From assembly GCA_047967505.1 (NCBI GenBank), contig CM106541.1: a stretch of 64,000 nt of DNA. One strand, given 5' to 3'. Shown in pieces: positions 43,664 through 55,575 of this stretch. Numbering within the stretch: position 1 is the stretch's first letter; the number at the start of each line of letters is the position of its first letter. Both the position numbers and the translations under genes were made by a program. This DNA comes from Dipteris shenzhenensis (taxonomy: Eukaryota > Polypodiophyta > Polypodiopsida > Gleicheniales). Below the pieces are notes generated by a model that saw only the letters and a list, made by a program, of their open reading frames with translations, was not told the origin of the DNA and made no database searches.

Positions 43664-43863
43664 ACTGAGACTATATTATAGCGACGTTTTACAGAGAGGT
43701 TTTTTTTTTTTTTAAAGTCTTAAAATTTATTTTCTTCCAATGACAAAATTTTTTAAATTTTCATACATGTTTGAGCTCATAGAGAAATAAAAAATGAGAG
43801 CATGTACATCAAGCCTTTGAAGCTCATATATTCATGTCCAAGTTGGAGATGAGAAAAATCAAA

Positions 43864-46800
43864 TTAAATAAGAGCATTTACATCAACTGTTTCATCTTGA
43901 GCCAAGTCTAAGGCGCTAAGTAAGTCTATCTCCAACTCTATACCGAGTTGATCTCCTATATCATCATCGTACTCTAGCATCGTACGTTCACCTAAAAGTA
44001 TTTGATCATCTTCTTCAATTAAGCTTAAGTGTGGTGATCGATCTTGACGATTGTTGTCTTCCTCGTCAATATCGTGATCTCCATCCTCCTCCCGTGCGAT
44101 GTCATTATGCGCATCTTCCTCTTGCCTCATATGGTGATCTACATCTTCTTCGCTAGATTCATCAATTGGATCCGGATTTGGTAGTGGCATCTCCATATCC
44201 ACATCTCGATCTTCAAAAATCTGCTTACTTCGTGGCGCAACTTGGATCACGTACCACCATCTTGGATCAGAACGATCCGGATGAAAAACCACCTATATTG
44301 AAGATGAAAAATCACGTGCCAAATGTCGTCAATTATATATATATCAATGGACTTAAAAAACGAAAGCTTCGACTAATTAAATCATTAGTATGCACCTGCT
44401 CACAGTGCTCGGGAAGAACAAAAGTATCACTTTCATCGGTCCAATGTTTGGTGGAGTCTATTGCAAAGAGACCGCTACCATCTTTTCTCACAGTTGCATG
44501 GGGACCGTTGTAAGTAGTTCTAAACCATTTTACATCAAGAATGAAAATAGTAAATCGTCTGAAATCAATTTCATAGATGTCGCGTATGGTTTCACAATAA
44601 TCCAACTGTGAGGAGAGAAGATTGGTATCCGAAGCACTTGCTCGGCTATCTTGTGTGAAGTTAGCCATGACTCCACAATCATACGTGACTCTCTTTGAAT
44701 CGATGCGTTCTATGCGAAAATGTCGTCCATATGACCATAATGCACTGTACTTTTTATACTGTAAAAGAGCATCATTAAAACAATGAAGATGCACCTATTT
44801 TATAGCATATATTGCCACAAATAATTACTTAATTACATCAAGAGATAAGAAACTTACATGCACCATACATCCAGATGATAACTCCCGCTCGCGCTCGTTT
44901 ATTGTCTCTCCATCACGTTCGGCTTTACGTATAGCTAGTTGTAGCCAATCAAGTGACATGTGAGTAGGGAGAAGAGCCAGATCTCGTGGATATGGTTGTG
45001 ATCGCCTGTACATTACTCTGAATCTCGTCCTTGCATTTATTCTTTCTGCTTTGGCCACTTCATATCTCTCAATCCACTTCTGCATCTCAGGGCTATTGAG
45101 GATACAAAACTTATTGAATTTCTCCATTTGCTCTTCGCTCATCTTTCTTTCAATCCCTTTTCCTTGGGGGACCTCGCCAATGATGCGATCATCATCCTTG
45201 TTGTGCCAAGCTTGCGGCATATCAGGATCCGTGGATGCAAGAAACTCTGTGATATATACTAATGACTCTTGCACAAGCCATCCCGCTGCCATGCTTGCTT
45301 CTGGTCTTGCTCTTTGTCTTACAAACCCCTTTAAAGTTTTCATAAACCGCTCGAGAAAAAACATCCATCGATTATGAACGGTACCTGCTATAGCCACCTC
45401 ATCAACTATGTGCACAAGCAAGTGGACTTGAGTTGTCATAATGCTTGAGGGAAAGTGCTTCTCAAGCAAGCATACGGCTTCGATGGATTCCACCCTAGCC
45501 TTCTCGATGCTCGATATAGAGATCTCTTTTTGAGATTTCCACCTATTTCACATGTCCATGCATATGTAAGATATTTGAGATATCCACCTATTTCACATGT
45601 CCATGAAGAAAATAGATAATGCGAATTGATAGTAAGCATACCTCACAATACCACAGATCTTGAATATAGCATTTCTAACATCTTCTTGTAAGCACCCTTT
45701 TATTGTAATTGGAAGGATGAACTATCAAAGCAACAATGAAATCATGTCAACAATATAACATAATAATAATTACGCTAATGCATCACTATTATCGGTACAC
45801 TAATTCTACTTAGAATACCTGTAAGACCTTGTGCCAATCATGGGACTTGAGGCCACTAAGCTTATTGTCCTTTGAAAATGCTCCTTTCAAGCAACGCATG
45901 TACCCTATCGGTGTTTGAAAAGAGGCAATGTCTGCCTTGATCGCTGCCTCCTCCCTCGTAGAGAGGATCCACGTTGCTTTCGGGAGGACAACTTTTCCTG
46001 AAGCATGCACTTGGGGCCACAAACGAGACATCCTATTCATAGCACGCAAGTCTTCTCGCACTCCTCTCGAGTCCTTGGAACCAACCAAGTGTGCCCAAAT
46101 GGTAGCCCCCACATTCTTAAAGATATGCATGGGATCCAAGAGATGATTGATTTGTAACTGACCCCAATAAGGAAGCTCGTGAAAGATCGATAGCCTCTTC
46201 ATACCAGGAGGAGGTTCCTCTCCATTCTCCCTCCAAGCTTGAATCCAATCACTTGCTTTTAAATATGATGGTGGTGGATCAAGCTGACCTCCACGTGCGA
46301 GATGGTCGAGCGGAAGGTATCGAGCATGACCTTCATAAACATTTTTCCTCATGTGTTTGGAGTAGCGTGCAAGCGATTTCAGAGCGGGTCCACAAACAGG
46401 ACAAGCATGGTACCCACTTGTAGCAAGCCCTGCACGCGTGCATGAATATGTTAGTACAAGACATGCGTGCAAAAGAGAGTAAAAAAAGCATAATCCCTCA
46501 TTGTACATGTAAAGACATAACCACGTACCTGCGCACTCTCCATATCCTGGGTAGTCATGCATGGTCCACATCAAGATACCCCTGACGGAAATATCATTGG
46601 TATGCCTAGGAGCTCTGGAAATATCAAAGACCTGCACTCCTCTCCATAATATCTGTAACTCCTCTATCAAAGGTGCCATGTACACGTCCATGTTTCTTGC
46701 CTTGTACTTTCCTGGCACAAGTAGTGCAAGCATGAGGTGTCCCTTTTTTATTGTTAGCCATGGTGGGATATTGTAATTCACCACGACTATGGGCCATGTC

Positions 46801-47927
46801 GACCAAGATGTCGAGCGTAACCCGAAAGGATTCACGCCGTCCATGGCTAGCCCAAGATGTAAGTTGCGTGGCTCTCTCGCAAAGTCCGGCCACTGATTAT
46901 CTATGTGCTTCCAAGCCGCACAATCTGCGGGAATCCTCAATGTGTGATCAGTGGACCGATGAGATGCATGCCATGTCATCAACTCCGCTATGGATTTGCA
47001 TCGAAACATGTGTTGTATTCTTGCAATGATGGGAAAGTGTCTTAAGACCTTTACCGGTATCCTCTCACCCTGCAAGTCATCTCTATATCGTTGTTCCCCA
47101 CACTTTGGACAACTAGCCAAATCTCCATGCTCACGACGAAAGAGAATACAATCATTACGGCAAGCATGGATGGTATCATAATCCATACCCACCATTGTTA
47201 GCATCTTTTTCGCTTCATCTCTTGATGCGGGCATGGTATTTGGTGCAGGCAACATCTTTTGGAGCAACCTATGACAAAGACACTATCCAAATGATGATTC
47301 TCAAAACAAACAATATCCAAATAATGAGTCAATCAAATTAATGCAAGGGCTAACCTCATTAAGGTCGAGACACTTGTATCCGACCACCCATACTGTACTT
47401 GTAGATTCAAGATTGAGAGACAAGCACGTAGTTTAGACATCCTGGCACCCTCGTACAATTGTGTTGATTGCAACTCTCGCATTTTCACCTCAGACTCTGA
47501 CATCACGTGTACGTGGGATGTAGTGCCCCTAAAAATGGAATCCATCATGTCGACCATACCCTCGTCGTCATCTGGGAGACTATAGTCTTGTTGAAAGTGA
47601 GAAGGTATATGTGTACCCTCGTCACCCTCGTCATCATGTCATAAGCTCATTCGTGTAAATAGAAGATCTTCTAATTCCGGGTATACAATAAGATTGCGAA
47701 CTTAAATAGCTTTGACTTACCGATGATCCATCAACATGTGCAACACCAACGGGGGGTACTGGTTCCGGCTCCTCCCCATACATCCGCAAGTGGCGCATGA
47801 TAATACGACGTTGATGTCGTACTTCTCGCTTGCAATGAGTGCAATGACAATATAACCTCTCCGTAAGCCACTTCGTGCTCCCGGGCGTTGGCGCATCATC
47901 GGATGAGCTTCCACTCGTCCCTTCCAT
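43864..47927 (-). CDS. TNP2-type CACTA transposase (intact, 1,140 aa)
   Basis: Eight exons: 47,927-47,721; 47,626-47,355; 47,268-46,529; 46,429-45,819; 45,721-45,642; 45,542-44,858; 44,794-44,396; 44,292-43,864. Sum 3,423 nt, no stop until the end. All borders are GT..AG; the acceptor of exon 2 is the least certain. Residues 1-69: serine/acidic start and CHCTHCKRE with HLRMYG, like the transposase-associated domain. About 160-610: Transposase_21 region (IHACRNDCILFRREH, LGLAMDGVNPFG, KARNMDVYMAPLIEEL, MHDYPGYGEC, GYHACPVCGPAL). About 600-800: DUF4218 (GLKSHDWHKVLQ, HLLVHIVDEVAIAG, FMKTLKGFVRQRARPE). 866-998: DUF4216 (FILDVKWF). 999-1,140: acidic tail. It would excise and reinsert elements with matching ends, acting in the nucleus. 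The start ATG precedes the conserved cysteines. The three deleted relatives could be mobilised by it. Confidence 0.88.
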
Positions 47928-48162
47928 CTACACTTATAAAACCAAAACATAAGCATGAAGAGGAGATGTACACAATTATGAGCATAGCATGTTTAATTTG
48001 AGCTTCTCTTGAGGCTATATAAAAAGAATGACATCGCTATATAGTAAGGATTGAAACAAAAAATCCTATATAGTAAGGCTGTGTAGTAAGAGGAGATATT
48101 GACAATTATAGGCATAGCATGTTTGAGTCACAAGAGGCCTCATTAAAAAACAAACAGTAAGC

Positions 48163-48382
48163 GTCGCTATATAGCGACGCTCTGTTCCGTCGCTATATAG
48201 CGACGATTTTAATTGAAAGCGTCGCTATATAGCGACGTTTTCAATTAAAAACGTCGCTATATAGCGACGCTCTGTTCCGTCGCTATATAGCGACGATTTT
48301 AATTGAAAGCGTCGCTATATAGCGACGTTTTCAATTAAAAACGTCGCTATATAGCGACGAATAAGCGTCGCTATATAGCGAC
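48163..48382. promoter_or_regulatory. promoter-proximal GTCGCTATATAGCGAC cluster
   Basis: Eight exact copies of the palindrome in 220 bp, with spacers CTCTGTTCC and TTTTAATTGAAA repeated as a tandem unit. It lies 236-455 bp upstream of the transposase ATG and next to the leader of the divergent accessory gene. This internal position implies regulation of one or both genes by the protein that binds the ends; inferred from position and from the maize Spm precedent. Confidence 0.75.
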
Positions 48383-48429
48383 GCTATGGGTTAAAACCCG
48401 AAACGCCGAAACCCGCGGCGTTTTGCTCA

Positions 48430-51400
48430 AAGCTTTCCTAATCTCTAAACTAAGCTCTCCAAAATCTCCTCCCACCTATTTTCACTGACCTCCCATCTAT
48501 TCCAAGCAACCTCCTACCCTATTTCCCACTCCTCACCCTCCTCCTACCTCTTGTGCACCCTCTCTCTCCTCTTTCCCTCTTTGGTTTCCAGAAAGAAAGT
48601 TCTTCAAAAGGTGAGTTTTTTTCAACAATGTAGGTTGTTTGTTTGTTAGCTTTGGTTTTCTGAGTGTTTCTACTTGTATTGCTAAAGTTTTAAACTAGTT
48701 TTCATGCTTGATTAGAAAGGATTCAAACAAAAAACAAAATTTCAAGAAAGAAAGAAAGAAACTCACCTCTTCTTTCTGTATTTCTCTTCCTTCTCTTCTC
48801 CTCAATCTCCTCCTTTCCTTGTCTCCTCAATCTTCTCTTTCCTTGTCTCCTTTCAAGAAGTTGCTTTTGTGATCTCCTCTTTCCACTAACATCTTATTTG
48901 AAAAAATGGGTTGTTTTCTCTCTTTTGTAGGGCCAGTCCACTACACCGAGCGGGACATAGTCTCTCTTTTGTGGGCCCAGTCCACTACACCGAGCGGGAC
49001 ATACTTTTACAGGTAAGTGCTTCCTCTTCTTTCCATTTAAGCTTTTTGTTATTTGCATTTGCCTGCAGCTAGCGCCTTAAGCGCTAGCTGCAGTGATGGG
49101 CGTAGGAACCCTCTCTTCCCCCTTCTCTTTTTCTCATTTTCCCCCTTCTCTTTTTTCCCTCTTCTCTTATTCTCTCTTTCCCCCTCTCTCTTTTCCCTTC
49201 TCTCTTTCCTTTCCCCCTTATTCTCTATTTCCGCATCCCTCTTATTCTCTTATGCTTATGCTTCTCTCATTCCGCATAAGCTCCTCCTCTATTTCCGCAT
49301 GAGCATAAGCTCATGCTTATGCTCATTAATGAGCATGAGCTTATGCGTAAGTTTCCGCAAGAGCTTATGCGGAAATAGAGAATGAGAGAAGCATATGCTT
49401 CTCTCATTCTCTTTTTCCGCATAAGCTCCTTCTCTCATTCCGCATAAGCTCCTTCTCTATTTCCGCATGAGCATAAGCATGAGCTTATGCTTATGCTTAT
49501 GCATGCATATGCATGCATAAGCATAAGCATAAGCTCATGCTTATGCTCATGCGGAAATAGAGAAGGAGCTTATGCGGAATGAGAGAAGGAGCTTGTCATG
49601 AGCTTATGCGCAAGTTTCCGCAAGAGCTTATGCGCAAGTTTCCGCAAGTGCTCCTTCTCTTTTTCCGCATAAGCTCCTTCTCTATTTCCGCATGAGCATA
49701 AGCATGAGCTTATGCTTATGCTTATGCTTATGCATAAGCATAAGCATAAGCTCATGCTTATGCTCATGCGGAAATAGAGAAGGAGCTCATGCTTATGCTC
49801 ATGCGGAAATAGAGAAGGAGCTTATGCGGAATGAGAGAAGGAGCTTGTCATGAGCTTATGCGCAAGTTTCCGCAAGAGCTTATGCGCAAGTTTCCGCAAG
49901 TGCTCCTTCTCTTTTTCCGCATAAGCTCTTTCTCTCATTCCGCATAAGCTCCTTCTCTATTTAAGCATGAGCTTATGCTTATGCTTATGCTTATGCTTAT
50001 GCATAAGCATAAGCATAAGCTCATGCTTATGCTCATTCATGAGCATGAGCTTATGCGTAAGTTTCCGCAAGAGCTTATCCGCAAGTTTCCGCAAGTGCTC
50101 CTTCTCTTTTTTCGCATAAGCTCCCTCTCTTTTTCCGCATGAGCATAAGCATGAGCTTATGCTTATGCTTATGCATAAGCATAAGCATAAGCTCATGCTT
50201 ATGCTCATTCTTCCGCATGAGCTTATGCGTAAGTTTCCGCAAGAGCTTATGCGGAAATAGAGAATGAGAGAAGCATATGCTTCTCTCATTCTCTTTTTCC
50301 GCATAAGCTCCTTCTCTCATTCCGCATAAGCTCCTTCTCTATTTCCGCATGAGCTCAAGCATGAGCTTATGCTTATGCTTATGCATAAGCATAAGCATAA
50401 GCTCATGCTTATGCTCATTCATGAGCATGAGCTTATGCGTAAGTTTCCGCAAGAGCTTATCCGCAAGTTTCCGCAAGTGCTCCTTCTCTTTTTCCGCATA
50501 AGCTCCCTCTCTTTTTCCGCATGAGCATAAGCATAAGCTCCCTCTCTTTTTCCGCATGAGCATAAGCTCCCTCTCTTTTTCCGCATAAGCTCTTTCTCTC
50601 ATTCCGCATAAGCTCCTTCTCTATTTCCGCATGAGCATAAGCATGAGCTTATGCTTATGCTTATGCATAAGCATAAGCATAAGCTCATGCTTATGCTCAT
50701 TCATGAGCATGAGCTTATGTGTAAGTTTTCGCAAGAGCTTATCCGCAAGTTTCTGCAAGTGCTCCTTCTCTTTTTCCGCATAAGCTCCCTCTCTTTTTCC
50801 GCATGAGCATAAGCATGAGCTTATGCTTATGCTTATGCATAAGCATAAGCATAAGCTCATGCTTATGCTCATTCTTCCGCATGAGCTTATGCGTAAGTTT
50901 CCGCAAGAGCTTATGCGGAAATAGAGAATGAGAGAAGCATATGCTTCTCTCATTCTCTTTTTCCGCATAAGCTCCTTCTCTCATTCCGCATAAGCTCCTT
51001 CTCTATTTCAGCATGAGCATAAGCATGAGCTTATGCTTATGCTTATGCTTATGCATAAGCATAAGCATAAGCTCATGCTTATGCTCATGCGGAAATAGAG
51101 AAGGAGCTTATGCAGAATGAGAGAAGGAGCTTGTCATGAGCTTATGCGCAAGTTTCCGCAAGAGCTTATGCGCATGAGCTTATGCATGAGCTTATGCATG
51201 AGCATGAGCTTATGCATGAGCTTATGCTTATGCTTATGCATAAGCATAAGCATAAGCTCATGCTTATGCTCATTCATGCTTATGCTTATGCTTATGCTTA
51301 TGCTCATGCTTATGCTTCTTCTCTATTTCCGCATGAGCATAAGCATGAGTTTCCGCAAGTTTCCGCAAGTTTCCTCATAAGCATAAGCATGAGCTTATGC

Positions 51401-54400
51401 GTAAGTTTCCGCAAGAGTTTATCCGCAAGTTTCCGCAAGTGCTTCTTCTCTCTTTCCGCATAAGCTCCTTCTCTATTTCCGCATGAGCATAAGCATGAGC
51501 TTATGCTTATGCTTATGCTTATGCTTATGCATAAGCATAAGCATAAGCTCATGCTTATGCTCATTCTTCCGCATGAGCTTATGCGTAAGTTTCCGCAAGA
51601 GCTTATGCGGAAATAGAGAATGAGAGAAGCATATGCTTCTCTCATTCTCTTTTTCCGCATAAGCTCCTTCTCTCATTCCGCATAAGCTCCTTCTCTCATT
51701 CCGCATAAGCTCCTTCTCTCATTCCGCATGAGCATAAGCATGAGCTTATGCTTATGCTTATGCTTATGCATAAGCATAAGCATAAGCTCATGCTTATGCT
51801 CATTCATGAGCATGAGCTTATCCGCAAGTTTTCGCAAGTGCTCCTTCTCTTTTTCCGCATAAGCTCCCTCTCTTTTTCCGCATGAGCATAAGCATGAGCT
51901 TATGCTTATGCTTATGCATAAGCATAAGCATAAGCTCATGCTTATGCTCATTCTTCCGCATGAGCTTATGCGTAAGTTTCCGCAAGAGCTTATGCGGAAA
52001 TAGAGAATGAGAGAAGCATATGCTTCTCTCATTCTCTTTTTCCGCATAAGCTCCTTCTCTCATTCCGCATAAGCTCCTTCTCTCATTCGCATAAGCTCCT
52101 TCTCTCATTCCGCATAAGCCCCTTCTCTATTTCCGCATGAGCATAAGCATGAGCTTATGCTTATGCTTATGCATAAGCATAAGCATGAGCTTAAGCATAA
52201 GCTCATGCTTATGCTTATGCATAAGCATAAGCATAAGCTCATGCTTATGCTCATGCGGAAATAGAGAAGGGGCTTATGCGGAATGAGAGAAGGAGCTTGT
52301 CATGAGCTTATGCGCAAGTTTCCGCAAGAGCTTATGCGCAAGTTTCCGCAAGTGCTCCTTCTCTTTTTCCGCATAAGCTCCTTCTCTTTTTGCGCATAAG
52401 CTCCTTCTCTCATTCCGCATAAGCTCCTTCTCTTTTTCCGCATAAGCTCCTTCTCTTTTTGCGCATAAGCTCCTTCTCTCATTCCGCATAAGCTCCTTCT
52501 CTATTTCCGCATAAGCCCCTTCTCTCATGCTTATGCTTATGCATGAGCTTATGCTTATGCTTATGCATAAGCATAAGCATAAGCTCATGCTTATGCTCAT
52601 TCATGCTTATGCTTATGCTTCTCTCATTCTCTTTTTTCGCATAAGCTCCTACTCTTATTCCGCATGCAATTTTCCGCAAGTTTCCGCATGAGCTCCTTCT
52701 CTTATTCCGCATAAGCTCATGACAAGCTCCTTCTCTCATTCCGCATAAGCTCCTTCTCTATTTCCGCATGAGCATAAGCATGAGCTTATGCTTATTCATG
52801 AGCATGAGCTTATGCGGAAGTTTCCGCAGGAGCTTATGCGGAAATAGAGAATGAGAGAAGCATATGCGGATCTCATTCTCTTTTTCCGCATAAGCTCTTT
52901 CTCTCTTTCCGCATAAGCTCTTTCTCTTTCTCTTTTGCGTGAGCATATGCGGAAATAGAGAATGAGAGAAGCTTATGCTTCTCTCCTCCTCTATTTTCGC
53001 ATATGCGGAAACATGAGCATAAGCTCATGCTCACCCATGAGCATAAGCATAAGCTCATGCGGAAAAAGAGAAGGAGCTTATGCGGAAATAGAGAATGAGA
53101 GATGCTTCTCTCCTTCTCTTTTTCTGCATAAGCTCCTTCTCTTTTTCCGCATGAGCATAAGCATGCGGAAACTCATCCTTCTCATGCTTATGCTCATGCA
53201 TGTGCATGAGCTTATGCTTAAGTTTCCGCATAAGCTCATGCACATGCGTGAGCTTATGCGGAAATAGAGAATGAGAGAAGCATAAGCTCATTCTCTATTT
53301 TTGCATAAGCTCATTCTCTATTTCCCACTCTATTTCCCCCTTCTCTCATTTCCCCCTTCTCTCATTCTCTATTTTCCCTCATCTCTTTCCCTTTCTCTCA
53401 TTCTCTATTTCCTCGTTCTCATTCTTTTCTTTCCTTTACATCTTCTTTCCCTCTTATCTTTCCCTCTTCTTTCCCTCTTTCCTTTCCCTCTTCTTTCTTC
53501 TTGCCTATGCCTATGCCTATGAGAATGCTCATGTTTGTTTATTTGTTTTCTGTTTTCGTGTTTGTGTCTATGTTAGACATGGGATCACGTCGCTCATCCG
53601 ACGAGTACGGACAGCCTCGCAGGAGGAGAGCTCACGATCTATATGCTCCAGAGGACTTTGATTCCTCTCAGGCGACTACCCCGAGGACTACCCCTGGTCC
53701 GACTCCTCTCGGTCCTAGCACTGTGACTACCCCTGGTCCGACCCCTCTTCCACGTAGCACTGCCACTACCCCTCAGGGGACTCCTTTACTAGCCGCGCAT
53801 GGATTTGTTGGGACTCCCGACGAGTTTGTAGCGCAGATGAGCGATGAGGAGGCAGCGAGATTCTTCTCTCTGCTCTCTCAGAGGACCTCCGCAATTCCTT
53901 CCCCTACACCGACGGGTGGACGTACAGCCCAGCCATCCCCTCGCGCCCCTTCGACCGCGGGATCATCACCTGCGCATGCCTCCCGCAAGGGAAGGAAGAG
54001 TAGGATGGGCGGCTCATGTTGTGCTGACTCAGGAGATGTAGACGAGTCAGCACACTCACGCTCCTTTAGGTCTCCACTTGGTCCGGAGACACAGTATCAG
54101 TCAGGTCCCTTTCCCTCTCCTACTCCCACAGCTACTCCTCGATCCGGAAGCGGTCGCGCAGCTTCCACTCCTTCAGACTCTGCTACCGTCAGTCCCCCTT
54201 ACTCATCAGGGGATCTCTCCTATCAAATCACATCTGCCGGAGAGATAATAGAAGACAAAAAGGGCAAAGCAGTGATGGCCGCCATGAGGCGGTTGATGAG
54301 TCATCACTTCAAGAGCGGCATAAATATCGATTGGCGGTATCAAGATGGCCAAAAGAAGCAGGCGGTGATCGATGAGTTAAAACTCAGATTTCCTAATCCG

Positions 54401-55154
54401 CCAAATGTGGAGTTTAATAACAGTTATATGCTCGAGCGCATGGGTTTGGTCCTAAAGCATCGCAGATCAACCATGCGTACTTCCATTACAAAGGGGTTGT
54501 CTAAACCCAGCTGGGCAGACAAAGCTGATTGGAAGTTCTTGAAGAAGCAGAATAGGGACCATCCTGAAATGTTCGAGGGTCAGAGGAGGGCTGCGAAGAG
54601 ACGGCTGGATGTCGTAGGTACTTCGCACTTTGGTGCAGGTGGACGGTATGCGTTCGAGGCAACCGTGGTAAGTTTACTTCTTTCCATTTAATGTATTGTT
54701 CTATTTGTTTTACTTACATATTACATGCACTTTAGCTAACTCTAACTCTCGTAAATTGGATCCACAGCAAGCTGCGATGGGTCGTCTTCCTACGGATGCA
54801 GAGACGCGGCGCGCATTTCGGATAGGAACCAAGCCGTGGTTCATTGAGCAAGAGGCAATGGGAGCGACAGTCGATTGGGCTGAGGTGGCTGCTCGCACGG
54901 TATAAGTTTACTCCTGCTTGTAATCTCACTTTTTAATTTAAGTTCCAATCTAATTTTCGATTTATTTGGTTCAGTCTCAGGGTCAAAGCTCAAGCGTCCC
55001 ATCATCAAAGACGAGCGATCAACAGGGGCAAGGATCGGACGCAGGTGCCGATGACGAAGGAGAAGACGCAGGTGTCGGGGACGAGGGAGAAGATGCAGGT
55101 GCCGAGGACCAGGGAACAGCCCAACAAGACGATTCGAATTCGGATTCGGATTAG
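48430..55154 (+). CDS. Ptta/En/Spm-type accessory protein (intact, 466 aa)
   Basis: Coding exons 53,579-54,667, 54,768-54,899 and 54,975-55,154; total 1,401 nt with no interruption. The start is ATG 53,579, two bases after the acceptor TCTATGTTAG. Non-coding leader exons lie upstream: one ends TTCAAAAG with donor GTGAGTTT at about 48,611; another (about 48,931-49,012) ends TTTTACAG with donor GTAAGTGC. The transcript start (about 48,430) is a guess. Residues 1-200 are S/P/T-rich and low complexity. About 220-360 match the plant Transposase_24 core (KAVMAAMRRLMSHHFKSGI, FPNPPNVEFNNSYMLERMGL, TSHFGAGGRYAFEA). The C-terminus has three acidic DEGED-type repeats. Probable DNA-binding partner of the transposase, comparable in role to TNPA. 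The last leader intron contains a 4-kb palindromic array. Confidence 0.85.
48931..49012 (+). other. duplicated non-coding leader exon of the accessory gene
   Basis: Contains two copies of CCAGTCCACTACACCGAGCG followed by GGACAT. The truncated element at 5,515-5,555 (minus strand) has only one copy, with matching TTTTGTAG acceptor and GTAAG donor, so the exon was duplicated in the complete element. The internal copy lacks a clear donor. Confidence 0.6.
49063..49093. repeat. conserved 31-bp palindrome
   Basis: CTGCAGCTAGCGC-CTTAA-GCGCTAGCTGCAG, perfect 13-bp arms. Located 50 bp after the leader-exon donor, same place as 5,418-5,448 in the relative; retention in both despite arm substitutions suggests function or shared origin. 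Confidence 0.75.
49220..53330. repeat. 4.1-kb self-complementary GCATAAGC satellite in the leader intron
   Basis: Built from GCTTATGC/GCATAAGC words, TTTCCGCAAG spacers, and CTCCTTCTCTNNTTCCGCAT boxes. Every strand contains both orientations, so the array can fold on itself almost anywhere. Higher-order copies repeat at about 660-690 bp (for example 49,957-50,304, 50,621-50,968 and 51,310-51,660). Many H/K/M/L-rich ORFs occur but are artefacts of the motif. It lies between the last leader donor and the coding acceptor of the accessory gene. Confidence 0.9.
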
Positions 55155-55350
55155 TAGTGGTAGTAGCATTTTTCATATCCGCTCGTTAGAGCCATTTTGT
55201 ATCGCCCTTTCACAGGGTAATTTTGTTTCAAACACAGTTGTATATGTATATGCATTTCTTCCTCATCGTTCACAAGAACAATTTTGTATCACCCTGCAAG
55301 CAAGGGAAATTTTGTTATAAAAAACTCTCTTTTGTAATTACAAAAAAAAA

Positions 55351-55413
55351 AAAATGGTTAGTGGGGCTAAACAGGGCTTCCTTTTGGCTCTGTTTAGCCC
55401 CACTAACCATTTT
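55351..55413. terminator. hairpin 3' of the accessory gene
   Basis: AAAATGGTTAGTGGGGCTAA ... TTAGCCCCACTAACCATTTT forms a stem of more than 20 bp with a small loop, about 200 bp after the stop codon. It is conserved in the relative at 3,928-3,981. It may mark the transcript 3' end or be a structural part of the element end; terminator is only a guess. Confidence 0.4.
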
Positions 55414-55431
55414 TTTTACCTTCTGTTAATC

Positions 55432-55575
55432 GTCGCTATATAGCGACGTTTACCAGTGTCGCTATATAGCGACGATTAACAGAGTTGCTATATAGCGACG
55501 TTTATATCATCGCTATATAGCGACGTTTACATCGTCGCTATATAGCGACGATTAACAGCGTCGCTATATAGCGAC
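55432..55575. promoter_or_regulatory. right subterminal GTCGCTATATAGCGAC cluster
   Basis: Four exact copies and two one-mismatch copies of the palindrome within 144 bp, the last about 130 bp from the right terminus at 55,706. Confidence 0.85.

Noticed and set aside
48163-48382. Regularly spaced 16-bp palindromes resembling a CRISPR array
   Set aside because: Spacers are themselves repeated, the repeat is a full palindrome, no cas genes exist and the DNA is plant nuclear; it is a CACTA motif cluster.
49957-53291. H/K/M/L-rich ORFs of 60-124 codons in the 49-53 kb array
   Set aside because: Near-identical peptides arise from each satellite copy on both strands; no evidence of translation.
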